From contig CM032659.1 of the NCBI GenBank assembly GCA_019095985.1, forward strand, positions 21,601,959 through 21,665,958: DNA of 64,000 bases, in the 5' to 3' direction. The position numbers and the translations under genes are program-made. Source of the DNA: Streblospio benedicti. Taxonomy: Eukaryota; Annelida; Polychaeta; Spionida; Spionidae. The notes under the pieces were generated by a model, which saw nothing but the letters and a program-made list of their open reading frames with translations, searched no databases and was not told the origin of the DNA. Shown here in pieces: positions 43,501-52,451 of this stretch (the stretch's first letter is position 1; every line of letters starts with the position of its first letter).

Positions 43501-45735
43501 TGACTTTGATGTTCTTTATGAAGTTTTGAAAAGTGTAATAGTTCATTGAAACAATTATCCCAATAATGCCTATACAAATGCAGATTATAATAATATGTGT
43601 CTTGTGTTAACTACCTCCTGGATTAATCTTGTAAAGCGTAATATTCCAGTATACTACAGAGAATATTTCATTAATTTTGTGGTTTTACAAACTGATGATG
43701 TGTGTAAACACGAACACACATCGGGTTCTTAACCCTAATCAGCACATTTGGGGTCCATTAAAATTTTGACCTCAGGGGTATACTTTTAATATAGCTTTAT
43801 TCGCTTGGTATTTCCTCTTTTCCTTTTAAGTAGTTGTCACCCTATATCTTGTCTTTATCAGTACCGAAGATTACTGATTTTGTATTTGATTTAAGTTTTT
43901 GACTGTATTTGATTTAAGTTAGGACGTACATAAAAATATTTGCTTGAGGTCCGCATGGACCCCACACCCGTTGAGAACAGAAAATGCAGGGAACACTGGA
44001 TGTTTTTTTTAGTGAAGGCATTAAATGAAGTTGTCCGCTCATATCTTCCCATTATCAAGAATGAAAATAATTTTCTTTGGTTATACATAAGGACCAATAC
44101 ATAAGCAATTTTATTGGGGTCCACATGGACCCCAGACACGATGGGTACAGACATCACAAAGCTGTTCGATAATTTGACCTATTAAAATATGTATATAATA
44201 AAAACATAACTCTTTATTTGTTATTTTTATCTGACACGGGCATTATTAACATATGGATGTATTTGTATCACAGAAAGGTCATGAATTGAAAAGAAAATCA
44301 CATCAAATGATTGGGCTCCACATGGACCCCTATTGTACTGATTAAGGTATTTTTTTAATGTACTGATAAGGGTTAATGTCGTTGGTTCCATTTAATAAAA
44401 TAAACAGATAATGATGAAACGCTTTCTACCCACACGTCTGAAGTTCTATTACCTATACTCAAATTAACTCCCCTGGACTGAAGGAGCAGATATATAAGCC
44501 AAAAATTAGTATGCATGTTTCAAATCGCAACAGGGTAGGGAAGCAAAGATGAACAGGCCACTGGTTGTAGTGAGAAACTTAAGATAATGCATTGTTGACC
44601 CCGGCCACTGATCGTAAGATGTCTCATTAGGGGAGGCCCGGGAAGAGACAGTACAAACCTGTATCTGAAGACGACAACACAAAATAGGGTTCGCTTTAAT
44701 TAGTTATTCAATCAATTAATTAATCAACTGATCAATAAATTAATATTGCAAACATCAATAAGCAAATAACAATAACTGAGAGGCATACAGATATACGGTA
44801 CAGCCGGTAAATTGTACAAAATAATTTCATTACTATATCAATTTCAAAGGAACCGCGACGTTACCTATTTGCTTCAGTTTTGAAGTTGCCATGGAATCTA
44901 CATCCATGAAGTGTGTATCAGGACAAGTCTTGTAGAGCGTTTGAAACCTCTCTTCTTGACTGCATATGCCGGTAGCAGATTTTCCTGACATTCTTTTCTC
45001 TGGGTTGTTTGAATATTTATCGGATTCATCGGGTTCGCCACTATTCCATATGAAGACATTAACTTCTGAAAGAAAATCTTGATTCCATATTTAAGAATAG
45101 CAGCATTACATTAATTAAAATTCGAACGTCATGATGAAAACGACACTATCAATGTAGCGCGCTCATGTGCAATCCAAATATATAAGCCTTTTTGTAGAAA
45201 CGTTAACGACTATGGGATTTGATTAGTAAGTTATTTGATGCATATATCCGTGTATGTCTGTCACGATAAAAGAATCGCACGGTCACTGAATATACTGGTG
45301 GATTTAATTAATATGTGAAGCGCGTACGCCCCATTCCCATTTTTCCTATATACCATAGACACTATGGGGACCAAAAGCGGTCCTCATATTCTTGCTTAAT
45401 GTACGTCATACTATCTCAAAATGCTGGATCTGCACCTGCAGATCATAAGGAATACTGACTAAATCTAACGTATGCCTCGATAGCCAGTGATTACCGTACG
45501 CACAAGCCAATATTAAGAGTAAAGTATAATGACCACAAACACACGTTTTGACAGCCCAAAATACAAACATGCACGTATTATCCTCACCACCATTGTCGGC
45601 CAGCCACCTGGGAATGAGGCTCATGCTCTCACCCCCACCTGAGAGGCGTTGGCTGACGAGAAGTCCGGTGGCACAGCACAGGCAGACAAGAGCCAGCAGC
45701 AGCCGCAACTTCCGGCTGACAGGGGGCGACGCCAT
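27936..45735 (-). CDS. Carbohydrate sulfotransferase, HNK-1/CHST8-14 family, complete four-exon gene
   Basis: Exons in transcript order: 45735-45588, 45065-44865, 41134-40975 and 28560-27936. Phases are 1, 1 and 2 with GT-AG borders, totalling 1134 nt and 377 residues. Exon 1 gives a type II signal anchor: a short basic tail (PPVSRK) and the hydrophobic stretch LRLLLALVCLCCATGLLV. Exon 2 is the luminal stem, with EERFQTLYKTC near its end. Exon 3 has the PAPS 5'-phosphosulfate site as VIACIHFKVAWSSLGAIL. Exon 4 has the 3'-phosphate site FFFVRHPFDRILSAWRDKL and the family motif YDYIGKIETFEHD, and ends in a Cys-rich tail. It should transfer sulfate from PAPS to a Golgi glycan (chondroitin/dermatan, HNK-1 or GalNAc type). 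The acceptor cannot be told from sequence. Intron 3 is 12.4 kb and full of mobile elements. The 5'-site is unlike vertebrate PKVGCTNWKR apart from the central Lys. Confidence 0.92.
28561..28901 (-). other. Sulfotransferase intron 3, part next to exon 4
   Basis: Ordinary AT-rich intron sequence between exon 4 and the inserted retroelement. No separate feature seen. Confidence 0.5.
28902..29171 (+). repeat. Split direct repeat A1
   Basis: 270 bp starting AACCAAATGAAAA and ending TTTCAAAAGTTTTT. It is repeated at 33215-33485 with essentially one inserted base. Confidence 0.9.
29354..29900 (+). other. SGNH-hydrolase-like region inside the Ngaro-like element (fossil)
   Basis: The plus strand shows the block I motif ILVIGHSFVSRF (the GxS nucleophile context), IGSNDLD (the block III-like G-x-N-D) and STDGVHLNTHGMVKY (the D-x-x-H catalytic pair). 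These are the three conserved blocks of SGNH esterases, which Ngaro-type elements are known to carry. The region is part of the broken element and is not a host gene. Confidence 0.7.
30100..31630 (+). repeat. 68-bp tandem array inside the Ngaro-like element
   Basis: About twenty units built from GCCTTTAGCACATATTCGCA, CTTTATTCGTGTATCTCGCC and CTGACGATGCCTTTAGTAAG. Units near the left edge (30100-30420) and the right edge are more diverged than the centre, the usual sign of homogenisation by unequal exchange. Some central copies (30600-30900) contain scrambled short insertions that could be assembly error. Confidence 0.9.
31821..32814 (+). other. gag-like region of the Ngaro-like element (fossil)
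   Basis: It opens with a basic segment, MAPKRAASGTTNEKGPPAKK, followed by a Gln-rich coiled-coil-like stretch. It ends with a single CCCH knuckle (CFDFN, then CSRSHCRFEHSC), as in gag-like proteins of DIRS/Ngaro elements. It is broken at about one place. Confidence 0.65.
33037..33186 (+). repeat. Split direct repeat B1
   Basis: 150 bp beginning GTGTGTCGTTTTTTGACC and ending GCTTGCAGTTTGGGGTTT. It is repeated at 33896-34045. Confidence 0.9.
33215..33485 (+). repeat. Split direct repeat A2
   Basis: A near-identical copy of A1 (28902-29171), lying between B1 and B2. Confidence 0.9.
33896..34045 (+). repeat. Split direct repeat B2
   Basis: A near-identical copy of B1 and the right boundary of the Ngaro-like element. 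The next DNA element begins about 18 bases further on. Confidence 0.9.
34063..38007. mobile_element. DNA element with about 330-bp terminal inverted repeats, 3.9 kb
   Basis: 34063-34385 is mirrored by 37672-38007. The shared words, read from outside in, are TGGCAGAAAGCAT, ATCGGGAACCACGCTCC, GGTTCCT, CCGAAATCCAAGATGGCTG, CATATATAGTAAGTAACT and GAACAAGGTC. The left copy is partly diverged, so the element is not new. The 3.3-kb inside shows only short weak ORFs, so I cannot name a transposase. A 100-base hairpin lies at 34890-34990. The right end stops 28 bases before an assembly gap. Confidence 0.75.
34883..34997. repeat. Hairpin inside the long-TIR element
   Basis: The left arm CAATGACGATTCTTTCTACC (continuing TGCTTTAA) faces the right arm TTAAAGCAGGTAGAAAGAAT (continuing TGTCATTG), with one or two mismatches over about 30 bp. 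The loop is T-rich and about 40 bases long. Confidence 0.75.
38035..38134. other. Assembly gap (100 N)
   Basis: Exactly 100 N, inside sulfotransferase intron 3 and just beyond the right end of the long-TIR element. Confidence 0.99.
38135..38333 (+). other. Coding-like fragment after the gap, unrecognised
   Basis: The frame is open from the gap to a stop at 38333. Its composition is unlike the surrounding AT-rich intron and it has a protein-like sequence (SRKKEQKDELKDEGSAM, then LLLQVFHKLEAHHLSVETV). It could be a fragment of a transposable-element protein or of a retrocopy. I do not recognise the family. Confidence 0.3.
38656..40182. mobile_element. TIR element, about 1.5 kb
   Basis: The left end reads GCGGACCATGTATATTTTAG then CGGACCCAAAT. 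The right end is its inverse: ATTTGGGTCCGCTAATCTGG then ACATGATCC. Inside each end lies a hairpin-like CACATTT...AAATGTG segment. A direct repeat (CGGGGTTCGGGG, then AGCGGCTCGTCTACATAA) occurs at 38866-38938 and again at 39838-39910. The middle is CpG-rich around 39180-39330. No transposase was recognised. Confidence 0.6.
39551..39574 (+). repeat. (AACCA)n microsatellite
   Basis: Four to five AACCA units, within the 1.5-kb TIR element. Confidence 0.8.
40190..40316 (-). mobile_element. tRNA-derived SINE
   Basis: The minus strand from 40316 begins GCTTCCGTGGCCGAGTGGAT, an A-box-like start of a tRNA. It then has GGCGGGTTTGATTCCCGG, a close match to the B box GGTTCGANTCC. The 3' part cannot pair as a tRNA acceptor stem and runs into an unrelated tail, so this is a SINE head and not a working tRNA. 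Confidence 0.75.
40317..40974 (-). other. Sulfotransferase intron 3, part next to exon 3
   Basis: AT-rich intron sequence with one CCAAGATGGCCACC box (near 40368). No other feature was recognised. Confidence 0.4.
40975..41134 (-). CDS. Sulfotransferase exon 3, PAPS 5'-phosphosulfate site
   Basis: 160 nt, acceptor CATCAACAG and donor GTGAGT on the minus strand. It encodes LTVYENLKVIACIHFKVAW then SSLGAILTN, followed by a basic stretch, LNKHKKTYAR. The C-x3-K-V-A spacing matches the 5'-phosphosulfate loop of the family. Confidence 0.88.
41315..42600 (+). mobile_element. Penelope-like retroelement, 3' part (RT end plus GIY-YIG endonuclease)
   Basis: In order: VSFDAVTLYINVP (RT motif A context), DGLAMGSAPAP (RT motif B), YFRDMDDV (the catalytic DD of motif C), the RT thumb with SSTWYSKPTY, and a C-terminal GIY-YIG nuclease with VYMFECPHC then CYVGQTARNLQTAINEHRN. 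RT followed by GIY-YIG is diagnostic of Penelope-like elements. The copy is 5'-truncated and has several interruptions in its upstream half, while the last 700 bases read open. It sits in sulfotransferase intron 2. Confidence 0.85.
42816..42945 (+). repeat. (ATGT)n microsatellite
   Basis: About 130 bp of ATGT units with a few interruptions. ORFs in this stretch (runs of Tyr-Ile-His-Thr on the minus strand) are artefacts of the repeat. Confidence 0.95.
43733..44372. mobile_element. piggyBac-type MITE, copy B (640 bp)
   Basis: Flanked by TTAA at 43729-43732 and 44373-44376. The ends CCCTAATCAGCACATT and CCCTTATCAGTACATT are inverted. Its interior is clearly related to copy A at 8376-8976, with scattered small indels. 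It lies in sulfotransferase intron 2. Confidence 0.85.
44865..45065 (-). CDS. Sulfotransferase exon 2, luminal stem
   Basis: 201 nt, acceptor CTTTCAG and donor GTAACG on the minus strand, phase 1 to 1. It encodes a polar linker (VNVFIWNSGEPDESDKYS) and the conserved pre-catalytic helix with ERFQTLYKTC. Many family members have a Q-x-R-R-x3-L-x3-C pattern at this place. Confidence 0.85.
45588..45735 (-). CDS. Sulfotransferase exon 1, start and signal anchor
   Basis: 148 nt from the ATG at 45735-45733 to the donor GTGAGG. MASPPVSRKLRLLLALVCLC is a short basic tail followed by a hydrophobic anchor, typical of Golgi type II enzymes. The first in-frame upstream ATGs lack support, and this ATG fits the family layout. 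Confidence 0.82.
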
Positions 45736-46345
45736 CTGACGGCAGAAAATGAAATGCAGGGCTAGATATAAAAACAATGGTGAACAGTGCATTGCATAAT
45801 TAGGATTTGTTGATAATGCATACAAACGATGTGAAGGGCAAGAGTTGTCGGTTACAGTGGGGTGGTGTCAGGGAATCATAACATCATCATTGCACATTGA
45901 ACAGATCCAGGTTATGGGAAAGAGAGGAAGGGGCTATCTGCAGGTAGGATTAAAATACCCAGTCTACGCGAGTTTACAGAAGGACCCTTTGGCTGCCATT
46001 TTTTCTGGTCTGTATTACTTATTTATACTTATATTTATACTTATATTTATATTATATTTTATGTATTTATACTTTAAATAGTGATTATTAGTCTATATCA
46101 GAGTACAGTATAACATTCCTACATGAACATATGAAATATAAAAAAAAGACAATGTTTGCAATTTCTGAAAGAACACATTGACTGTTTACATATTAATTTC
46201 TAACCAATCATCATCATGCCAACGCTTTACAGTTTTAATTATTTCTCATAGTAATGTGAAAATGATTCTGTATTGAGAAAACTAGATGCTGCCCAAAATG
46301 TTTGGCACCCTGTATAATATATAGTTTAACAGACTGCTAATGCAT
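45736..46345. other. Upstream of the sulfotransferase, nothing firm
   Basis: AT-rich DNA with TTTATACTTATA repeats at 46013-46075 and a partial GGCAGATCC-type word near 45903. No clear promoter element was seen. Confidence 0.4.
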
Positions 46346-46805
46346 AGGGCACATTACGCCGCAAGGTTAATCTACAGTCAGTCTACAGCCAAAAACATAT
46401 AGAAATCGTGAGGATCCGTGAGTGTACAGGGCAGCAAAGTATTTTTTCAAGGCAATACTAGTACGGTGGCAGCAGAAGAAGTTTGGCACGTCAAACTTCT
46501 GATACGTAATACGGCCACTAATGTCTAGAACACATTACGCCGCAAGGGCTGTCTACAGCCAGTCTACGACCAAAAACGCATGGAGATCGTTAAGATCCGT
46601 GAGTTTTAAGTGCGATAAACGCAGCATTTTTAAGTCCGTAGGGTCGCCGTAGAAGAAGTTTGGCTTGCCAAACTTTCTGCGGCCACCGTACGGCATTGAA
46701 AAAAACGTACGTTTGCCGCACTGTGCACTCACGGATCCTCACGTTCTCTATGCGTTTTTGGCAGTAGACAGGCTGTAGACCCACCTTGCGGTGGAATGTG
46801 CCCCT
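46346..46805. mobile_element. Palindromic MITE with CpG-rich ends, 460 bp
   Basis: The left end AGGGCACATTACGCCGCAAG mirrors the right end CACCTTGCGGTGGAATGTGC (closing CCCT). Next to each end are GTCTACAGCCA and its inverse, then AAAAACGCAT...GATCCGTGAG and its inverse. A left-end-like copy recurs inside at 46531 (ACACATTACGCCGCAAGG), so the element is partly duplicated or nested. Confidence 0.75.
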
Positions 46806-48251
46806 CGCTCCACATGGTGGGTAGAGCGTAAGTTATACGCGAGTACAACACACGTTCTATGCATTTTGATCACACAGCCACCTCAATTATAAAATCCTTC
46901 CCTGTGCCGACGCACTCATAACGCACGGAGCCCGTACTGACGTGTCCACAACTGTGCTTTTGTCAATGTATGCGGGAAACGTCGTAGACACGGCCGACCC
47001 CAACACGCCTTGCGGCGAACACCCAGCAATGTCAAATGTGCTCCTCGCTTAAAACACCGCTTTACACTATAGCGAATTCCACCTACGTAGCTCTACGTGC
47101 AATGGCGAACAGGCAAATTCGTCAGGAAATTTTGAACATGTTTACTGGTTGGTTTCGGTTCGTTAAGAATAGTTATGCTGCGTCTAGGGATCGCAGAACA
47201 TTCGCACGTACAAGTAACACTTCGTTTGCCTCAGCAACTTGTACCATGCATTTTTACTACGTTCAATGCCGCCACAATACGCCCAAGTTGACGACGTGAC
47301 ATAATACGTACAGATGCGTTGCACGGGTTCGCCCATGATCGCTCTATCTAGTGTAAAGTGGGTTTAAGGCAAGTATGTAAGCACTGACTTAAAAGACTAA
47401 CATGCTGGTTGCGTTGTAAGAAGAAAAAAAAAAAAAAAAAAAAAAAAACGCTGTGAAAGAATGTTCGCGGTAAGCAATAAAATGGAAAAATGAAAGAACC
47501 GTGAAAAATCGTCGGGGTGCGCTTATTACTAATAATATTATCTTTTTTTTTAATTTGTTTTTTTAACGCACACTGTGCGCTTATTAGAACGAATATGGTA
47601 TAGCACAATTAAAACTGCTTTCATAGTCAGCATACAATAATGCAAAAACTGCTTATAGTCAATTGTAATTAAAGTGGATAGTTGTAAAGAATACATGGAA
47701 ATAATCCTTAGTAAGTTATCTATATGTTAAGAACAACATGTTTACACCCGGAATTTACAAATTCTTCACTAAATGCAAATAAGTACTTTTTTCTGTTCAA
47801 AATAAACTCGACAGACCATAACATTTTTGTACAACAAACATATAGGAACAATACTACATCACTATAAAGCCAAGAAGCACAGTTATCTTCTGATACAATG
47901 ATTTTACATAGATGATGTATATTATTATATTGGCCACAATAAGATCATGAAGGTTTATACATTTCTAGTTGAACCACATGTGCGATTTTCGGCCATCTTG
48001 AGAACTAACAAGCTCTTCTCATTGAAAGGTTATATATATGCAGTGACAGGGTACATTGACTTGTATTATACAATCATATAGACCAGAACAGTTAGACACT
48101 TCAAATATACATATACATGATATATTATTATGGGCCAAGGAATAAATTTTCTGAAGTATGTTATATCCATATGTGTAAGTTGAAAAAAACAACACAATTA
48201 GTGTTTATGTGTCAAGTTGAGGACTTTCAATAACATAATCCAGAAGCTGAG
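46806..48251. other. Intergenic, nothing firm
   Basis: A CpG-rich piece at 46860-47300 carries one more CGCCTTGCGGCG word at 47007, perhaps a further remnant of the MITE at 46346. A pure A run lies at about 47423-47449. The rest is AT-rich with no gene signal. Confidence 0.4.
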
Positions 48252-48359
48252 GTGGATTCCGTGTGCAAGTGTTGTCCAGAGAATTTTGTTTGATATTCAT
48301 GAAGAGGACATGTTTGGGCAATAAAGTCACGAAGGTAGACTTTTCCTACCCCGGCACTA

Positions 48360-49260
48360 AGGGAGAAATTCAAGATGGCCGCCGAAAATTCATCATTTTT
48401 TAAGAACATGAGGGAGTCTCTTTAACTCATCAGTTTTCAACTTAAATTCCTAATTTTGTCAACCAAAGTTAGGTTTTCATGGCCCAGAAAGATAGTAGTG
48501 TTGAGAAAATAAGAAAATACCTACTACCTCATGATACATTTCAAGATGGCCGCCATAATATCTGACATTTTGTGTAAAATTCGCCTATGGAGGCTATGTC
48601 GTTTGCTCTATTTCAAAATTATATAATGATTTTGGTCATATTAAGCAATATTCCAATGAAATACAATATAGTGCATTTAAAAAATGAGGTTAGGCTTCCT
48701 TCGACCTTGTTAGCTTAGAGAAATCCAAGATGGCGCCCACAACCCCCAAAACAGCAAATTTCAATATTAACGGTTTCCTACCCACACCACTCAAACCCTT
48801 TTGAAAGTTTGATTATTTCTCACTTGATTTTGGTACAAGGATAACTCATAGTGAATTTGTGTTGTTATTTCCTTCTGTCAGCCCCTGGCAATTACAGATA
48901 TCCAAGATGGCCGCCGTTGGGGTGTGAGGATTGTCAGATTGTCTATAACTATTTTAATATTTGTGATAGAGTTATGGTTTTGGTGTCTACATGCAGGTTA
49001 ATGAATTGAAAGAATACAATTTTAGCCATAAAAAGTAGATTTGCCATCTGAATGTAGTGAAAATCCAAAATGGCCGCCAGCTAGATGTTAAGAATCACAG
49101 ATTGCCTATAATTTTCTTCATAGTTGTGATAGATTAATGGTTTTGGTGTCTATATGTAGGTTTTGTAGGTTAAAATTTCCAAATATAGCAATTTCATTAA
49201 CATTTACCAGTCAAGAACTATAAAAATCAAAGGTTGCCACTAAGATGTGACATATTATAC
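48360..49260. repeat. About 170-bp subterminal tandem repeats with AAGATGGCCGCC boxes, left arm
   Basis: The box AAGATGGCNGCC or a close variant lies near 48372, 48542, 48728, 48903 and 49070, spaced 167 to 186 bases. A decayed sixth copy lies near 49220. Neighbouring words such as TATGGTTTTGGTGTCTACAT and ATTGTCTATAACTATTTT repeat with the same spacing, so the whole unit is duplicated. The right arm (about 52680-53570) is the mirror image. Confidence 0.75.
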
Positions 49261-49493
49261 TGATTAATGTGTAATGTCAATAAAACTTTCCGAAAAGTCG
49301 ATAAATTTTGACTATGAAACATATTCAATTGCTAATGATGTATATAAACATTTATTTCACCATTCATTTAATTTTAAAATCCTTTTCATGTTTGATTTTT
49401 TAACTTACATCATAACAATGTTTGTGTTCTCATTCATAAAAAAACATTCATAAAAAAACTTATCTTAACACAGTGTGTAAGAAAAAAAGTCCA

Positions 49494-50045
49494 TCAATTT
49501 GGATTTTTACAGATGTCTATATTTTCACCTTGTTGGACCACAAATTTACATTTACAAAATTCACAGCATGGTACATAATTCTTTCTACATGCACATCGCA
49601 CAGTAGAACAATTTTTGCAAGTACAACTAGGAAATAAATCAAATGGGACAAGCTTCATGTCCCTCACAGGCATCATCAACTCATCAACTCTCTCAAAACC
49701 AAAGGACTGAGGGTCTATTGTCTCTCCTGATAGGCAGCTTACTTGCATAAATGTGGCATAGTAAGATCTTAGAATATGCTGGTAAATTTCACGAGAAGTT
49801 GGTGGTAACTGAGTAATTGTTACATTTTTGCCCTGGTGATATATCCAATGACGAAGTTCGTCCATTGTTTTGCAAGGTGTTCCTGCCTTAATTACATTCA
49901 CCAAGTATGTTTCAGCAGCTTCTATACTATTACTCATTTCAGCCTCATTCGTTGTTTTCCCAAAATGTTCTAGATATTTTTCTGTTCCAACTTTTAAAGC
50001 AGCAAGCTTCGTACCAACTTTGCTAGTTATATCGCATCCTGTCAA
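49494..50045 (-). CDS. Foldback-element protein, CXC-type Cys-rich C-terminus, left arm
   Basis: A 183-residue open frame that starts inside a longer family motif (NALTGCDITSKVGTKLAALK continues upstream to about 50060). It ends with a cysteine cluster: FPSCTCKNCSTVRCACRKN, then VPCCEFCKCK. Proteins with TGCDTTSK and a terminal C-x-C cluster are, to my knowledge, frequent uncharacterised mobile-element genes in invertebrates and fish. The Cys spacing resembles tesmin/CXC DNA-binding domains. The front of the gene is broken by an in-frame stop. The enzyme class is unknown. Confidence 0.6.
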   Translation of the reverse strand: MTGCDITSKVGTKLAALKVGTEKYLEHFGKTTNEAEMSNSIEAAETYLVNVIKAGTPCKTMDELRHWIYHQGKNVTITQLPPTSREIYQHILRSYYATFMQVSCLSGETIDPQSFGFERVDELMMPVRDMKLVPFDLFPSCTCKNCSTVRCACRKNYVPCCEFCKCKFVVQQGENIDICKNPN

Positions 50046-50609
50046 AGCATTGCAGCAGGTAGAACCTTACACAAAATTAGGTACTTTTACTCCTAATATG
50101 TGTAGTGGAACATCTGCATTCCGATTGGAAACAACAGCTCTCATCATTTTCAACAAGACCATTGCAAACAAATTCAAATTTTATAATGCACCTCTACTCA
50201 GTATCATCGAAATAAATTTATCATTATTCTTGGTAGATTTCATAATAGCATCATTGCATGTTTTGCTCATTTTATCTATGAAACCAAAATTTGATTGTTA
50301 ACTAGGCTCAATCACTAATGGCTTTTTGCAAAACATTCACCCTAAAACAACCGGTCTTCAATTAGGCCTTTCATCCAGTCAACTCACCTTCCCAATTCAT
50401 CTCAAGGTTCCCCATTATACAAAACCAAATTCAATGATTTGTTATTGATTCTCTAAAGGCAGCTTTTCTTCAAAATTATGTTCGCTCTTACAGCTAATCA
50501 TCTGACCCGTCAAGTGCAAACGGTATCTTGAAACATTTTTCAGTGATATACAAAAACGAAGTTCGCATTTATAGGGTGAACAACTTAATAAATGATAATC
50601 ATGTCTTAA

Positions 50610-50830
50610 CCAGCTTCTATACTAAACAAATTTCAGCCTCATTCGTTTATTTTCCCAAATATTTGTAAAATTTTTCTGGTCCAACACTTTTAAAGCTTTT
50701 CTCTAGCATTTAGTAGTTATATCGCATCCTGTCAAAGCATTGCAGCAGGTAGTAGCCTTACACAAATTAGGTACTTTTCCTCCTAATATGTGCAGTGGAA
50801 CTTCTGCATTAATGCGATTGGAAGTTGTTC
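50610..50830 (-). pseudogene. Second partial copy of the TGCD segment
   Basis: The stretch around TCGCATCCTGTCAAAGCATT and CTAATATGTGCAGTGGAAC repeats the sequence at about 50020-50140 with indels that break the frame. It is a direct duplication inside the spacer of the foldback element. Confidence 0.65.
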
Positions 50831-51550
50831 ACAAAGCCAATGACGATTTATGGTTAGGCATCATGCATGTAACTGAGCATCCTGTGTGGACGTTACAGAA
50901 AGCCCCGTGTAAAGAAAGCATGTGTTTGCTGGTCATGTGATTGGTTTGCAAGTGGTCACGTGTATGAAATGGCAATGGCAAAAACCCACAACGGAGCAAT
51001 CCTGTTTGTGATGTGTCTATACTAGGAGAGAGGCAGGTACATCAACATGCTGTCCATTTGCGAAGGTTTTATTTTATACAGTGCGTTATTGCATCAGAAT
51101 TTCAACTCACCATATGTTTTCTGGTGATAAGAAATTCTTTTCATAAAATTATGAGATATCAGATGAGTAAGTTATTATCATGATCGGCAGAGGTAATTAA
51201 GTCGTAAAAACAGTCTCCAGTTATCTGAAATCTTGATGTATGAGCTCCTAACGATCGAATTACACTCTGTGTTAAGGACATGTTAAACATTATATATTGC
51301 ACAATACAATACTCAAATAGAAGCATGTCCCACAACATTGGCGGATACATGATTGCCAAATAGGGGTGTGGGGGGTGGGGTCGCGATTTTCCGAGAGTGC
51401 ACATATGTCCTAGCTGTTATCTGTGTGAGGCGAAGTCACCAGAAGTGTAATGATGTTCAAATGGATGGTCATGTAATGTACAAAATCCTCTCTACCACTT
51501 GACTAGAATGTCACTAGCAATATACAAGGGAACTTTGGGAGAAGTAAAAC

Positions 51551-51670
51551 ATTGGCAGATCCAGTTTGAGTACAAGTGGTGGGGTGCACATGACCACCTT
51601 TTTCATCCGCAAAATTTCATTTTCATGGGGTTTGGGGGATCTTGGCGAACCTTCAAGAGTAGATAACCCA
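51551..51670 (+). mobile_element. GGCAGATCC-family MITE, partial
   Basis: Left end TTGGCAGATCCAGTTTGAG, then GTGGGGTGCACATG, CGCAAAATTTCATTTTCATG and CCCATGAAATC as in the 21739 copy. The right end is not clear. Confidence 0.6.
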
Positions 51671-51769
51671 TGAAATCCCGGTTGAGTGGATAGGATGATG
51701 GCTGCGTCACGATCTCGAGTCCACATTTTTTGTACCCAAACTCAGCCAGCTATAATCTCATGATTCCTA

Positions 51770-52050
51770 ACTGCCTCGAATGGTGGATATGTTTCTGGTG
51801 TCGGAGCCATGAGGTTGTGTGTTCGAGCCCTATCAGTGTCACCTCGTAATCCAGAATTTAATCTATTCGAAGGTGCATTTTCAAAAAAGTAACACTTCAG
51901 AAAACTGGCTGTACACTTTGCACCTAAGGTCGGCCGAGTAGAGGCAAGATGGGCAATTAATGTTCAATCCTTCTCACTCAACCCTACCTGTCTTGGCATA
52001 TCAGTCTGATTGAGGTATGAGTGAAAAGGATTAAAGATGAAAATTGAGCC
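51770..52050 (+). mobile_element. tRNA-derived SINE
   Basis: The head CTGCCTCGAATGGTGGATAT is followed 40 bases later by TGTGTTCGAGCCC, in the position and form of a Pol III B box. A tail with GTCGGCCGAGTAGAGGCAAG and a 3' end near AAAAGGATTAAAGATG follow. It is inserted in the spacer of the foldback element, just before its right arm. Confidence 0.65.
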
Positions 52051-52080
52051 AACATGAGGCAAGTTGGCTTTTTCAAAACA

Positions 52081-52451
52081 ATGGACGAACTTCGTCATTG
52101 GATATATCACCAGGGCAAAAATGTAACAATTACTCAGTTACCACCAACTTCTGTGAAATTTACCAGCATATTCTAAGATCTTACTATGCCACATTTATGC
52201 AAGTAAGCTGCCTATCAGGAGAGACAATAGACTCTCAGTCTTTTGGTTTTGAGAGAGTTGATGAGTTGATGATGCCTGTGAGGGACATGAAGCTTGTCCC
52301 AGATGATTTATTTCCTAGTTGTACTTGCAAAAATTGTTCTACTGTGCGATGTGCATGTAGAAAGAATTATGTACCATGCTGTGAATTTTGTAAATGTAAA
52401 TTTGTGGTCCAACAAGGTGAAAATATAGACATCTGTAAAAATCCAAATTGA
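52081..52451 (+). pseudogene. Foldback-element protein fragment, right arm
   Basis: The plus-strand mirror of the left-arm gene. It has MDELRHWIYHQGKNVTITQL, then after a small frame break the stretch EIYQHILRSYYATFMQVSCL through the terminal cysteine cluster CTCKNCSTVRCACRKN. It differs from the left arm at only a few residues (for example SQSF for PQSF and DDLF for FDLF). Confidence 0.75.

Noticed and set aside
45400-45587. Continuation of the sulfotransferase first exon to a 139-residue ORF
   Set aside because: The GTGAGG donor at 45587 and the exact phase match to exon 2 show that the reading past it is intronic.
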